Counted from the stretch's first letter, positions 26,301 to 33,689 are shown. The stretch: 64,000 nt of DNA from Phaeodactylibacter sp. (GCF_022763345.1 NZ_JALEGS010000100.1:1-64000); one strand, 5' to 3'. Notes: generated by a model from the letters alone, not told the origin. Translations and numbers: made by a program.

Positions 26301-28473
26301 CGCTTTCGTTGCAGCTGGCAAAAGTAGGCGGTGTGGTATTGATGATCTGAATCTCACGGGTTTCCTCGTCACTAAACAGCAGGTTGACACCACACTGAGC
26401 AGAAGCCAGCGCTTGCTCAATAATGGGGCCTACCACCGGAATAAACCCAATAGGGAGCAGGTCGATAAGGTTGATATCATCGGCATGCACAACGCCACAG
26501 GCCGATTCGGGGAACAGCGGAAAGCCCACCACATTACGAACGGTTATGGTACCACTTTTAGTGGTGATGTTGTTCGGGATAGTCACCCGTCCGTTATCCG
26601 GAAATTCGTACTCTTCAGCCAGGTAATCGAAAGCGCCATCACCGTCCGTATCCGCTACAATGATACCGCCACCGCCGGCTTCCGGGCCACCGATAACATC
26701 ACCTAGCAGGCCAAATACAAATTGCCCGATTGTTTGATCACAGGCATCTTCAAAGGATCCAAGTGGAAGCGGGTCAAAGCAAGGCTCTGCAAAACCTACA
26801 TCTACACAGAACTCATAGGTAATCACATCACAAACCACCTCAGCAGCGTCGTTAATACTACCCAAGGTTGGCCCACCTGTAACGGCATCGCCAATGACTC
26901 CGCCCAGACTACCCTGCCAGTCAACCTCAACAGATTCATCCGAACACTGGATAACGCCGTTGACAGGGTCGACCTCCGCCCCAAGCAGAGGGGGCGTTTC
27001 AAGAGAAATCAATGAACACCCAATCAGCAGCCCTGGCTGTGTATTGATTACACAGGGGTCATGAAGCCCCTCATCGGGCGGGCACTGGGAGCTGAACGGT
27101 GCGTTGGCACCACAGTCCAGCCCGTCATTGAATACCGTGAAGATTTCACAATCCGTGGCATCACAAGTGGCATTCGATTCTTCCAGGCAGATCTCGTAAG
27201 TGATAGAACCGGCACCAACGGGTGCAGACAGGGTATTACTGCCGAGGTTGCCGGTCATCACCGTTGTTCCATTGTCAATTGTCACGACCGGATTGGGACC
27301 GGAGCTGTTGCGGCCAACATTAATGGAAAAAGTAGCATTGGAAGTACACAGTGGAGATGTCGCTCCACTAATTGTGATTTCGGGGTCCGGACCGATGGAG
27401 ATGTTCAGGGTAGCTTCGTCCTGATAAGGCGTACCCGCACAGCCATTATCGTTAGGGGCCAGGTAGCGAATAGTAAAAGTACCCCCACCCGGAGGCACTG
27501 TCATTTGGTTTTCGTCAATGGTTGCAGACGGCCCGGAGACGATGGAGAAATCTCCACCACCCGTTATCGCGCCATCATACATAATGCCCAGGTCGACAGT
27601 TCTGCCCTCAGCCACACAATCAATATCCGTATCTTTAAGATTCGCCCGTGGAGCCCGGAAAATCTCGAAGGGCTCCGAAACAGAAAAGAAGCAATCTCCA
27701 TAGCTTACCCGGTAATTGGCGTTGTAGCTACCGGGGTCTGCTTGTGATACGTCGAACGCTCCGGTCACCGTGTTGAATACACCGCTGCCCGGATTGGGCG
27801 TAATCGAATAGCCTACTGAAATACCAGCAAAAATGGCATTGGCCGGGTTGATAAAGGGCGTGCCCGTAACGTTAAAATCTACCCCATCCTGGCAACGGTC
27901 ACTGATGGAAGCTACTGACAAGTCCAGATCATACTCAAAACGCGCCTCATCGATGCGGGCATTGAAGGCATCATTGGTCAGCCATCCGGCCTCAAAGTTG
28001 AGGTACTGAATGTCGATATCCCCATCGCTTAGGTCACTGGATACGTTGGCCGCACTTACGATATAGTCGATACAGCGGGGAGAGCCGGCGGAAGTCGTTG
28101 AGCCAAAAGCCCCCTGATTGGCAAAAGTCTGCCCGGAGATGCGCACATCCCAGCGCTCATTGGGATCATTCATATCACCATAATAGCATAAGGTGATTTC
28201 CATATTGTCGGTAGCGACAAAACTGGAAGCTACGAGAGAAGGGGTGACCCCAAAGCTGGTACTATAGCTCACTGCCGGGTCCATAGGACCGGGTTGGGTG
28301 TAAGTTTGAGACAGGTAGCCACTGGAACCCCGGGTATAGGTACACTGTGCATTCAGGACAGGTAAGACCGCTCCAAGCAGCAGGGCTAACAGCAGCGAGC
28401 AGCGCAGCGCCTGAGACAGCCGCTCTGGTGCATAATAAGAGCGTAGAAGTAGAGTTTGCTTCATCACATTCAT
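17347..28473 (-). CDS. Giant T9SS surface protein with HYR, lamin-tail, P, dockerin-like and cohesin-like domains
   Basis: Protein of 3708 residues, exported (signal ends VLNAQ) and presumably sorted to the cell surface by T9SS. Many HYR/Ig-like repeats (typified by CPEPVVEVETQEDLC and DNCAVASITQIDDTG) fill most of residues 450-3100. Within them sit a lamin-tail-like domain (about 1810-1995; DYVEIANFNSADLDVSQLQI) and a proprotein-convertase P domain (about 2030-2170; LSLTLISPSGQEIVL, VQGTWTLQVGHNA). Residues 3300-3480 are a dockerin-like module (RIAADVNQSGSITTLDMI, KVGDVTGDA). About 3490-3610 is a cohesin-like domain, and the last 80 residues are a sorting domain (NEPNPFRETTVVRY ... KRMLLTE). 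ATG at 28473 or 28464 could start it. No enzymatic centre is seen; adhesion or scaffolding is the likely role. Confidence 0.85.
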   Translation of the reverse strand: MNVMKQTLLLRSYYAPERLSQALRCSLLLALLLGAVLPVLNAQCTYTRGSSGYLSQTYTQPGPMDPAVSYSTSFGVTPSLVASSFVATDNMEITLCYYGDMNDPNERWDVRISGQTFANQGAFGSTTSAGSPRCIDYIVSAANVSSDLSDGDIDIQYLNFEAGWLTNDAFNARIDEARFEYDLDLSVASISDRCQDGVDFNVTGTPFINPANAIFAGISVGYSITPNPGSGVFNTVTGAFDVSQADPGSYNANYRVSYGDCFFSVSEPFEIFRAPRANLKDTDIDCVAEGRTVDLGIMYDGAITGGGDFSIVSGPSATIDENQMTVPPGGGTFTIRYLAPNDNGCAGTPYQDEATLNISIGPDPEITISGATSPLCTSNATFSINVGRNSSGPNPVVTIDNGTTVMTGNLGSNTLSAPVGAGSITYEICLEESNATCDATDCEIFTVFNDGLDCGANAPFSSQCPPDEGLHDPCVINTQPGLLIGCSLISLETPPLLGAEVDPVNGVIQCSDESVEVDWQGSLGGVIGDAVTGGPTLGSINDAAEVVCDVITYEFCVDVGFAEPCFDPLPLGSFEDACDQTIGQFVFGLLGDVIGGPEAGGGGIIVADTDGDGAFDYLAEEYEFPDNGRVTIPNNITTKSGTITVRNVVGFPLFPESACGVVHADDINLIDLLPIGFIPVVGPIIEQALASAQCGVNLLFSDEETREIQIINTTPPTFASCNESGYVFTEDLACTTEANWSIPQVYDGCNGEVLPFIGVTNGVDLTFFNGTASAPIVPNGPGVYQTAGPLPGSELPAGTYEVTYTAYSCGGVESTCTFPVVVEPGDPVLECPPDLVLKNDVDQCSAIITGLAPVKGVGCASVINYAIDYPDGTGFIDVVTNTLYSEANQGTFNDASGEEFPVGVSTVTYTMMVDINGDGDILDMNEMQTCSFLVEILDAQRPVAECQDVEVQLDNTGSVTVFAMDPFTGESYINAGSFDNCDPSPEILIAKADQVFGPSVFFDCTEVGANYVNLRVTDEFGNRSNCLAEVTVRDFFDGVQLSFDAPEICFEANNPSQLDFRNYLTITLPNGSVLTHDQVENSPFFGDGVGAFGITAFAPAAGSSSVDPGVISADGIYEPGEGTGFVTVSYALALPGLDIPQNGNFALANCLEIVHETFELRQPLDMPEPDCECIVQNERIVDLGTVTGGLEPYTIQYDGGQIDVNNDGIIDDVDGEFIYDPGRGFDINDFEQDLGELHIVYTQPTWSIAVVDARGCEIFRSGSCDNDDDTEGPELLCTGAADLFTEPLNCESQYSWDHVLPTDNCDVILYTYTITNPDGSIEGPFDLTTLLNPDITEPIPSQFTAEYEFQLGTTTVAYYVEDAVGNFDECSFEVTVTDDDAPYFTNCPEPVVEVETQEDLCQGFANFALPVADDNCDIPTVTQIDDTGLTPGDLFPIGTTVLTYRAEDLAGNFTDCSVTVIVHDLEDPEILCQDITVPVGASCDYLLTPDRLDAGTTDNCTTGSGTIMLAISLDNQSYGDEIEFGLDDLINSPVTVYMQATDDAGNSSFCTAEVNLVDETAPTIICPEDRIIYAEQNFCAGKVPNLAAELTIDNCAPIDTVYQVPSPNTLFGTHHGDSLYVVLTVVDIEGNTDTCAVELTLQDTISPAFVNCPEPAVIVDAPDTWCSAYANFSLPLAEDNCAVASITQIDDTGLTSGDLFPVGITVMTWEAADNAGNTSRCDVKVVVNDYHTPPTITCTGDVTTNNDPGDAGAIVENIAPAGVTDNCGDNLTVIYRIQDETGEVVNSGFDDASGTFFDLGTYTVSYAVQDMPLLLITEVTHDISDPVAGTLPLPAAVSNPTGDYVEIANFNSADLDVSQLQIERIHNGGRDTLVVPTGIVLEPGGVLAVHFGNGTDDVANRIFNLPGASDLSTTTGAAYVVSLSGAILDAAVFGNFSTAATLPFADWSGFVPGNGSGIVRTSVWDTNTAADFAYGEQCMPTSIGQPNPFLATPVSNGTQTAIQAQSTVRVECGFDVTVNDNEFPLFGLYSEPYVYTGSDILLEAGECMTSTIDITDSYTIADVNLIFQGEIPEFGNLSLTLISPSGQEIVLADAICGATAGAQFTFDSDIDNILPYFCIRLNSNENLNALGDLDLLSGRDVQGTWTLQVGHNAELSDTPILINGWRLSIQEWLTYDPQGNTFSSAPVAASALANQQDVTLNAGTGLCQAPFTWVHPVMFDNGPEGGSLSMVIENENGDVLTTQSLDPGAPVNEEVSFNFPLGVSTVIYTLTDESGNVSENIFTVQINDLEAPELICPDDVVVELGPTECEGRAFPNPQIDEDNCGVVFFTYDPPLNALLPIGETVVTITASDATGNETSCTYTQTIVEYTPTHPELTCNDTINVSLGPDCEALITADMLLEGNDYRCYDNYNITLIPQNPSYNGQALPEPVIPLDLAGEYIIAEICDPSTGECCWGIVRAEFKEEPEFVCPADATVLCSDDVSPAALGEPEVTSCVPGGVTIAYTDEFMDNGECASPRVNINRTWTVTDGQGNAASCIQSIVVQELQLDQVVFPPDYNGVEEAPLSCQAVAADPSLLSPDSLGYPTLDGTTNILDNSFCSAAVFYEDEVYETCEGNSLILRTWKVRNYCLPTSEPAVEHVQTIRITDFTGPEILCPEDQVISTSPFGCSAFLTLPEPNLVEGCAEATYRVSVSGGALSLQPDGTYLLSNLSVGVYVVDYHVTDACGRRTDCSITVTVEDQIDPAAICNDQLNVTVGGGGYGRVFAHDVDEGSWDGCGLESLSVRRQYNIDSVTCSPLANPYFSAWGDYIDFNCCDVNDSIKVELHVTDVHGNENLCWITVVPEDKLAPYCEAPDNVVVDCDDLPYGFDAADADQLEELFGAPTATDNCGVAAVQQIASNADLECGFGSITRIFRATDIHGLSSTNSCVQSIAINEVHNYEIKFPADAESNCGTATPDTVRYNELACDLLAVTHEDEFFSASGDECYKIFRTWKVINWCQYDGESDPHLVGRDEDCNGTPGDTHVWLLARPNGKIYFDEDTDETPDNNVPGVNLCGVSDDYYSFEYDETGYYQYTQIIKVYDDQAPVISFGTADPYCSLDSEDCDATVTYGFTVAEDCTPDALSITVELDAFNNGSFEVLTDVLSGAYPNYTIEGVFPIGTHTFEVVVEDGCGNSDLVTIPFTVEDCKAPAPICLNGIAVELMPVDLDGDNLPDPGQGMTEIWASDHVNVASQSPDCSEPIKYSINRVGEPNDPDQTGLVLTCDDAGTLVIEIWAYDAAGNGDFCETYILVQDNMSVCGDATPSIAGLIHTEDDDPVEGVMVGLSGGAGADFMTENDGTYSFYDVQPGLDYTVTPQLDTDPLNGVSTFDLLMISRHILGISPIDGPYKRIAADVNQSGSITTLDMIQLRKMILGAQIGFSNNTSWRFVEAGYVFANPLEPWDEAFPELVNLNDLPATGINGLDFIAVKVGDVTGDAVANSFSSIESRNYSHSFVLHTPEQEVLPGQTVEIPFRVNDAVRLLGHQFTLKLEGLQLEQIEYAAMQEGHFGLAHLDQGLLTGSWNMETEGLNEGDLLFTIRAKVIQGGLLSKMLSLNSEVTRTEAYDLVSGTSGLVLGFVQSQDVSQPFALHQNEPNPFRETTVVRYTVPEAGDVTFVLRDAAGRLLLQETQDAAAGDNFWTVSKAKLPSGLIYYTIETAFGTDTKRMLLTE

Positions 28474-28836
28474 GAGTATGATTTGTAAAAAGGTGTCAAT
28501 AGGAACCCGCCCCTGACTGGATGAGCACCTGCCAGGATGAGCTAATCGGTTACTGGAAATCGGGTTGTTGGTAAGTCAAGCCGTCTATGCTACTGACAGT
28601 CCTCGTGCAATAGGTCGGTCGTCAAAGTATTAATTGTCAGCGGCCTTGAATGCTTGTTTATTTTATGGGAACCTTGAGTTGTGCATAAGGAGACTTTTCA
28701 CCAATCGGTCAAAAGCACCTGATTTTTGGATGCTCAAAATTACATGCTTAAGTGCTTTTGCTGCTATCCTAGTGTTTTGAAAAATGGGACATATTGCCTT
28801 TCATATGCTTGAAAAAAGGGACACCTTAGGGGGCGC
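28474..28836. other. Upstream region of the giant gene
   Basis: About 360 bases between the giant gene and the AraC regulator, both on the minus strand. It should hold the giant gene's promoter, but no exact TAnnTTTG box was found. No open frame or strong hairpin is evident. Confidence 0.35.
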
Positions 28837-29640
28837 TCAGGCAGTCGATCGGTTTTCCTGGATAACCACCGAGGGGGAAACCCCAAATTCAGCTTTGAAA
28901 AGTGTTGAAAAGTAACCGGCATCTGAAAAGCCCACAGACCGCGCCACTTCTTTTACCGTCTCATATTCGCCGCTTTGAATCAAGGCGTAACTTTGTTTCA
29001 TTTGCAATTGACGTAGGAAAGTACTTGTGCTCAGCCCTGTTTCTTTTTTGACTTTGCGCAGCAGCTGACGCCGACTGACGCCCATTTCCTGAGCGAGCAG
29101 CTCAGTGCTGAGTTGAGGGTGACCAAGATGAGCGATGGCGACTTCCTCCAATTGGGTATGCCACGCCTCACGGTTATCCGGAGCTTCTGACTCTTTTTGA
29201 GGCACCGCTGCCGTCTCTGATGCTACTGTTTCACCCGGCATTTCTATAGCCGAACTGCTAATCTCCTTTTCCATTCTTTTCGGTGCCTGCTGCACTTTTC
29301 CCTGAGCAGCGCCTTTACCTTCCCTTTGTATCGAAGGATCAGTAAACGGCTCCTCTGTTTCAGCAAGTGGCAAACGGTTGTCCGCTGCAGTCGTTGGGAG
29401 ATTGGCAGGAGCAGGTTCCGTAGCGGATAGATAGGAATTGAAAGGCACAGGCATACCCGGCTTAACTTTGGCAGACCGGTGCAAGGCGCTGAGTTTTGCG
29501 TTCAACTCTTCCCAATGCATACCTAATTTACCCTTGGCGCGCCAAAACAGTACCAATACAAACAGAATCAGTGCCGTATTAATGAGTAAAGCAATCGAAA
29601 TAATGGTAATGATGATCCCTGGGTTACTCAAATGGTCCAT
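28837..29640 (-). CDS. Membrane-anchored AraC-family transcription regulator
   Basis: Protein of 267 residues. Residues about 9-32 are one hydrophobic span (IIITIISIALLINTALILFV) followed by a basic turn WRAKGK. Residues 35-155 are a low-complexity, Ala/Pro/Glu-rich linker with no recognisable sensor. Residues about 160-262 are an AraC-type double helix-turn-helix: LSTELLAQEMGVSRRQLLRK for the first and VKEVARSVGFSDAGYFSTLF for the second, with the FKAEFGVSPS signature. In most Bacteroidota relatives such a domain is tied to two-component or TPR sensors, so a DNA-binding domain on a bare membrane tether is unusual. It lies 363 bases upstream of the giant surface gene on the same strand and is a candidate regulator of it. 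Confidence 0.85.
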   Translation of the reverse strand: MDHLSNPGIIITIISIALLINTALILFVLVLFWRAKGKLGMHWEELNAKLSALHRSAKVKPGMPVPFNSYLSATEPAPANLPTTAADNRLPLAETEEPFTDPSIQREGKGAAQGKVQQAPKRMEKEISSSAIEMPGETVASETAAVPQKESEAPDNREAWHTQLEEVAIAHLGHPQLSTELLAQEMGVSRRQLLRKVKKETGLSTSTFLRQLQMKQSYALIQSGEYETVKEVARSVGFSDAGYFSTLFKAEFGVSPSVVIQENRSTA

Positions 29641-30176
29641 TCTTCAGTATTTAACCCGGCCTGCATTGCATTACAGCCGCCCTTCTGCCCTGTGCATTAC
29701 AGGCAAAAGATGATGAAAGGGAACCTTTGGGAACACGGGTACCAAGACGAAAGGTGATAAGGTTGTTTATCGTCAAAGCAGTACTTGCGCCACAAAAATA
29801 GCAAAGACCACACAAATAAAAAAAGGGGGCTTTAGTCTTAAAAAACTATCTGTTGATAGAAAAGAAGAAATACAAACTTGAACTTTAACACTTAATCCTT
29901 CATCTTCGCAGCAAAGAGATGCAACTAAACGTATTTGGCATGCGTCTTTCCTTTACCCGACTGAAATAGACTTGTAAGCATAGCTTTTTGCTTTGCACTA
30001 TCTGCACATCATCATTTGCCACTGCCCCCCGGGCGGTGTGCGTTCTTTTGATTATCCCCTGCTATTTCAAATCTGGTAATTCATGCCTGTGGTTTTCCAC
30101 AGCGCAAACGAGCATAGCTCAGGCTTAGGACAAGCCTGTTGAAGAATAGAGTTTTTTTCATACTAATCCAAGTTAC

Positions 30177-30207
30177 GTTGCTGTGCCCGTTTGGCACAGC
30201 AACCTTT
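30177..30207 (+). terminator. Terminator-like hairpin in the box array, first
   Basis: A perfect 11-pair stem (30177-30187 with 30193-30203), 5-base loop CGTTT, followed by CTTTT. It has no coding gene to terminate on this strand. Confidence 0.6.
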
Positions 30208-30259
30208 TGGATTGCCGAAAAAGAACGAAGAGCGTTTTTTCATACTAATCCAAGTTTCT

Positions 30260-30291
30260 GAGGGCAGCCACCACGGTTGCCCTCTTTTTTT
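30260..30291 (+). terminator. Terminator in the box array, second
   Basis: A 10-pair stem (30260-30269 with 30275-30284, one G-U), loop ACCAC, followed by a run of T. A textbook intrinsic terminator on the plus strand with no coding gene upstream. Confidence 0.75.
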
Positions 30292-30300
30292 GCCCAAAAC

Positions 30301-30340
30301 GCAGAGGCTGTGATGAGGAATACTTCATCACAGCCTCTGC
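30301..30340 (-). terminator. Hairpin at the end of the metallopeptidase fusion gene
   Basis: A perfect 16-pair stem (30301-30316 with 30325-30340; GCAGAGGCTGTGATGA and its inverse) with an 8-base loop. It lies 25 bases after the stop codon of the minus-strand gene; on that strand it is followed by GTTTTGGGC. Strong stem, modest T tract. Confidence 0.75.
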
Positions 30341-30365
30341 CGTAATTAAACTAACCAGTTGTTGA

Positions 30366-33300
30366 TTACCAGGCGGGGATCAGGTTCAGCCCAAACGTAC
30401 CCTTTGTCTCCCGCTGTAGCGGAATAGCGTAGTAAGGCTCTAGTACCAAAGCACCGAACAGGTTTACCCGCATAGAAGCGCCCACGCTCATCAGCGGTTG
30501 CGCACCAAACCGGTCTACGATGGGCTCGCCGGTGGGCCCGATCAGGGGGTTCCCTTCGTTGTCCGTCCGGTAAGTCGGCCCGCTGAGCTGCTCAAAATCG
30601 TACCAGGCCACTGCGGCATCCGCAAAGAGCGTCAGCTCCGAAAAGAGCAGGCCGGATTTAATCAGCGCCAGGCGCTTCGGCCCGGTGAAAGGGATACGCA
30701 TCTCAAAATTGGCTACTGCCAGCTTACTACCGAAAAGCTCATCGATGGAACGGCCGTTTTGGTTCAGGATGGCACTTGCATCGCGTGTGCTGTAGCCCCG
30801 GATAAACCAGCTGCTACCCGCGTAATAAGGAAAAAGCTCATTCGCGCCCTGCCCGTACCGGCCAATGTGCATCGCCCGCATGGCCAGCCCAAACCAGTTG
30901 AAGTACTTGTATTTCCGGTAGTCAGCCGTAGCCTGGAAGTAATTAAACTCCCCAAAGAACCGGTCTATACCAAACCGGAAACGCTGTCCGCTAAGCGGGC
31001 CGACCAGCCCACCCTGAGCGTTGTCGCCAACCAGCGCCACACCAGTATTCCAAAGATTGAAGCCCTCGGGGCTGTCCAGCTTCTCCCGTTCCTGCCCGAG
31101 TTGCCGCCCTACGAAAGTCCCGTCCGTCTCATAGAAGTTGACGTACTGATCCAGGCGGGAACTGTACCGGGCGAAAGAGGCGGAACCTTCAGCCCTCAGC
31201 GTGGTGGAAAACGGATAGGCTGCAAATACCGTAGCTTTGTCTTCAAAAATCCGGCGTACAAAGAAGGTATCCGCCAGTACCGGAATAGTAAGGTCATTAT
31301 CAATATCCAGTCGGTCAATACCCCGGCCACCAAAAGCAAAACTCCGGAATGGCATGTGAGATATGGAAGCGCCCCAATTAAACTGACTCTTCCGGTTGAT
31401 GTAAGCCAGAGCACCACCAAAGTCGGTGATCTCACCGTTTAGTGCCAGGCTGGTGAACAGTTGATTATCGCCCAGAATGTCACTGAATAGCATATCTACG
31501 CCACCTGCCAGCCCGGTCTGTGCGCCAAAGGTATTGCTTGTGCCTACGCCCACGCCAGCACTACCACCCACGTAATCGAGCTGAAACTTAGGCTTGTAGG
31601 GCACGGTGGTTAATGCGGAGTCCTCCAGTTCTGCCTTTGGCGGGAGTTTATGCAGGATACGGTCCACCTTGCTCTGCACCATTTTATTGAAACGGGGCAG
31701 TTGTGCCGCTTCAAAATTCACTTCCGAAGGGTCTACCTCTTTATCCAGGAAGTCGATTGGGCGTGCCCGGTAGATGCGGTAGCCATTCTGAGAAAAATAG
31801 GTATACAGCACCCGGTCTCTGCGCCGGGCAACGCTGATCGCCGGTGCATAGTGGGTAATGCCGCTCACGCCGGTAATCAGGTCGGTCAGTTGGAAGACCT
31901 TTTGGCTGTCCGGCTCATAGCGGTAGATGTTGCGGAAACCATCGCGGTTGGATAAGAAAATGATGTTCCCAGTGGTATCAAAAACCGGATTCAGGTTGTC
32001 GGCGCCAGGGAAAACATCAATATCCGTAGCGCGCAGGCTTGCCATATCAAAAGTGGCCAGGTTGAACGCCCAGCGGCCGTTGGTACGTCCCCGCTCGCGG
32101 GCCAGGCGGTCGGTTGAGAATACAATCTGACTCCCATTTTCCGCCCATTTAGGGTGCATTTCCGAGTAGGCATCGTTGGTGAGTTGCTCTACTTCTCCAG
32201 TGCGGGCATTGATGAGGTAGAGGTCCGTCTCGCCATGATCCAACCCCGTCACGACAAAGTGCTTGCCATCCGGCGACCAGTCCGGATTGCTGAAGGCCTG
32301 TAGCCCCTCAGGACGCAGTTCCCGAACTGTTTTACCACTTGCGACATCTTTGACCACCAAAATATTACGCCCTTTGCTAAACGCGACAAAGGCAAACTCG
32401 CGGCTATTGGCCGACCAGGCCCCGGAGCTTTCGATGTAGTTGAAGTCATCGATATGCCCGGCGCGGGTACTGCTCGCCACCTTGCGGATGATTTCTCCGG
32501 TGCGGGCATCTGCCAGGAAAAGGTCGATGGAAAAGAGGTCTTTTTCAGACAGGAAGATCACGTACCGCCCGTTGGGGCTGATTTCCGGGGCGACATTCAT
32601 GCGGCCGCCGTTTTCGGTGCCGATGAGTTCGCGTCCTACCAGGCGGTCAGTGGTAGCCGTGGTATCAAATGCGGCACCAAAATGCCGCCTGAATCCGTCT
32701 ACCCAAAGCTTGGACAGGTCATCTTTGGTCATACCCAGTACCCGTATGGAAGCATCCTCAAAACCGTACTTGGCTACCCCCTTAAAGAAGGGCTCGACGA
32801 TTTCATCTCCCTTCAGCCCGGTAAGAAAGGCCCAGAAGACCTGTCCGTACCGGTAGGGAAAATACTTGGGGTTGTTGAGGTCGTCGAGCGTTGGGATATC
32901 ATCATTCAGCACAGCGTCCCGCATCCACATCGCGGTATGCGCGTCGATACTGCCAATGGACAGGTATTCGGCCATACCCTCCACCATCCAAAGCGGGAGG
33001 TTGCTCAGGCTTTGCAGGTTGGTGGAATCCCCATTGAGGATCATATTGTACTGAAAGGCGTGGACCAGCTCGTGACCCAGGACGTGGTGAGTCTGCTGAT
33101 GCGACATCGCGAAAGGCATAATGACCCGGTTTTTCAAGGCCTCCGTCACACCGCCGGTCCCTACACCCACATTTCCTGAAATGGCGTTGGTCTGCTGAAA
33201 GTCAGCGTGATCATTATAAAAAATAAGTGGATTGCGCTGCGCGATCGTATCCCGCAGTACATGCTGATGCATGCGGTACCATTGCTCCGCCTCTTCGGTA

Positions 33301-33476
33301 ATTTCGCGGAGGCGTTCCGGATTTTCCAGATAATGGTAGATGTCGAAATTAGGGCTTTGATAAACCTCAAAGTCAAAGGTCTCGTATTTGGCTTTATTGC
33401 GGCCGAAGTACTGTGCGGACAAAGTCTGAGCGCCCAATACCGCAGCAAGCAGTAAGATCAGATGTTGTATTTTCAT
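30366..33476 (-). CDS. Exported metallopeptidase-like / TolB-propeller / outer-membrane barrel fusion
   Basis: Protein of 1036 residues with a signal peptide ending TLSAQ. Residues about 35-270 form a gluzincin-like peptidase domain: His135-Glu136-x-x-His139 in GHELVHAFQY, with a downstream WMVEGMAEYL (Glu166 or Glu170) as third zinc ligand. Residues about 280-610 are TolB/WD40-like propeller blades (ISPNGRYVIFLSEKD, PDWSPDGKHFVVTG, PKWAENGSQIVFST). The C-terminal 400 residues (from DYVGGSAGVGVGTSN) look like a BamA/TamA-type beta-barrel that ends in KGTFGLNLIPAW. So an enzyme and a propeller seem to be carried by an outer-membrane barrel. The substrate is unknown. The architecture occurs in other Bacteroidota as uncharacterised proteins. 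Confidence 0.82.
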   Translation of the reverse strand: MKIQHLILLLAAVLGAQTLSAQYFGRNKAKYETFDFEVYQSPNFDIYHYLENPERLREITEEAEQWYRMHQHVLRDTIAQRNPLIFYNDHADFQQTNAISGNVGVGTGGVTEALKNRVIMPFAMSHQQTHHVLGHELVHAFQYNMILNGDSTNLQSLSNLPLWMVEGMAEYLSIGSIDAHTAMWMRDAVLNDDIPTLDDLNNPKYFPYRYGQVFWAFLTGLKGDEIVEPFFKGVAKYGFEDASIRVLGMTKDDLSKLWVDGFRRHFGAAFDTTATTDRLVGRELIGTENGGRMNVAPEISPNGRYVIFLSEKDLFSIDLFLADARTGEIIRKVASSTRAGHIDDFNYIESSGAWSANSREFAFVAFSKGRNILVVKDVASGKTVRELRPEGLQAFSNPDWSPDGKHFVVTGLDHGETDLYLINARTGEVEQLTNDAYSEMHPKWAENGSQIVFSTDRLARERGRTNGRWAFNLATFDMASLRATDIDVFPGADNLNPVFDTTGNIIFLSNRDGFRNIYRYEPDSQKVFQLTDLITGVSGITHYAPAISVARRRDRVLYTYFSQNGYRIYRARPIDFLDKEVDPSEVNFEAAQLPRFNKMVQSKVDRILHKLPPKAELEDSALTTVPYKPKFQLDYVGGSAGVGVGTSNTFGAQTGLAGGVDMLFSDILGDNQLFTSLALNGEITDFGGALAYINRKSQFNWGASISHMPFRSFAFGGRGIDRLDIDNDLTIPVLADTFFVRRIFEDKATVFAAYPFSTTLRAEGSASFARYSSRLDQYVNFYETDGTFVGRQLGQEREKLDSPEGFNLWNTGVALVGDNAQGGLVGPLSGQRFRFGIDRFFGEFNYFQATADYRKYKYFNWFGLAMRAMHIGRYGQGANELFPYYAGSSWFIRGYSTRDASAILNQNGRSIDELFGSKLAVANFEMRIPFTGPKRLALIKSGLLFSELTLFADAAVAWYDFEQLSGPTYRTDNEGNPLIGPTGEPIVDRFGAQPLMSVGASMRVNLFGALVLEPYYAIPLQRETKGTFGLNLIPAW

Positions 33477-33631
33477 AGCTTTCCTGTTTGGATCTGAAGC
33501 AAATAAGTTAGCGCTTTACCCCACTGGAGCTCAGCTGTTTAACCATCATATTAACACTTGAAACGCGCGATAAGTGCACGGCTTCGGTTAAAGTCTTCTT
33601 AAACAACGTTAAGCTGTTGTTAGCAACTAAA

Positions 33632-33668
33632 AAAAGCGCTGACTGCAACGGTTGCAATCAGCGCTTTT
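33632..33668 (-). terminator. Rho-independent terminator of the P-domain gene
   Basis: AAAAGCGCTGA (33632-33642) pairs with TCAGCGCTTTT (33658-33668), extended by TGCAA/TTGCA inside with one mismatch; on the minus strand a T run follows. It lies 22 bases after the stop codon of the 33690-35804 gene. Confidence 0.88.
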
Positions 33669-33689
33669 CGGGGCTACCCTGTGTGAGGG

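Larger units (their letters stand above)
30120..30291 (+). ncRNA. Candidate small-RNA or attenuator array: hairpins alternating with a repeated box
   Basis: Hairpin CAGGCTT/AAGCCTG (30120-30138), then a box of six T followed by CATACTAATCCAAGTT (30153-30174). Next comes hairpin GTTGCTGTGCC/GGCACAGCAAC (30177-30203), the same 22-base box again (30235-30256), and hairpin GAGGGCAGCC/GGTTGCCCTC (30260-30284) with seven T. On the plus strand each box is followed within 4 bases by a strong hairpin. No plus-strand gene lies upstream or downstream within reach, so a non-coding plus-strand transcript with two or three processed or terminated units is the simplest reading. No known RNA family is recognised. 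Confidence 0.45.
29641..30365. other. Intergenic region with a hairpin/box array
   Basis: 725 bases between the AraC gene and the metallopeptidase fusion. No gene is seen in 29641-30115. From 30120 on there is an ordered series of hairpins and a repeated 22-base box, described separately, ending with a terminator for the metallopeptidase fusion. Confidence 0.5.
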
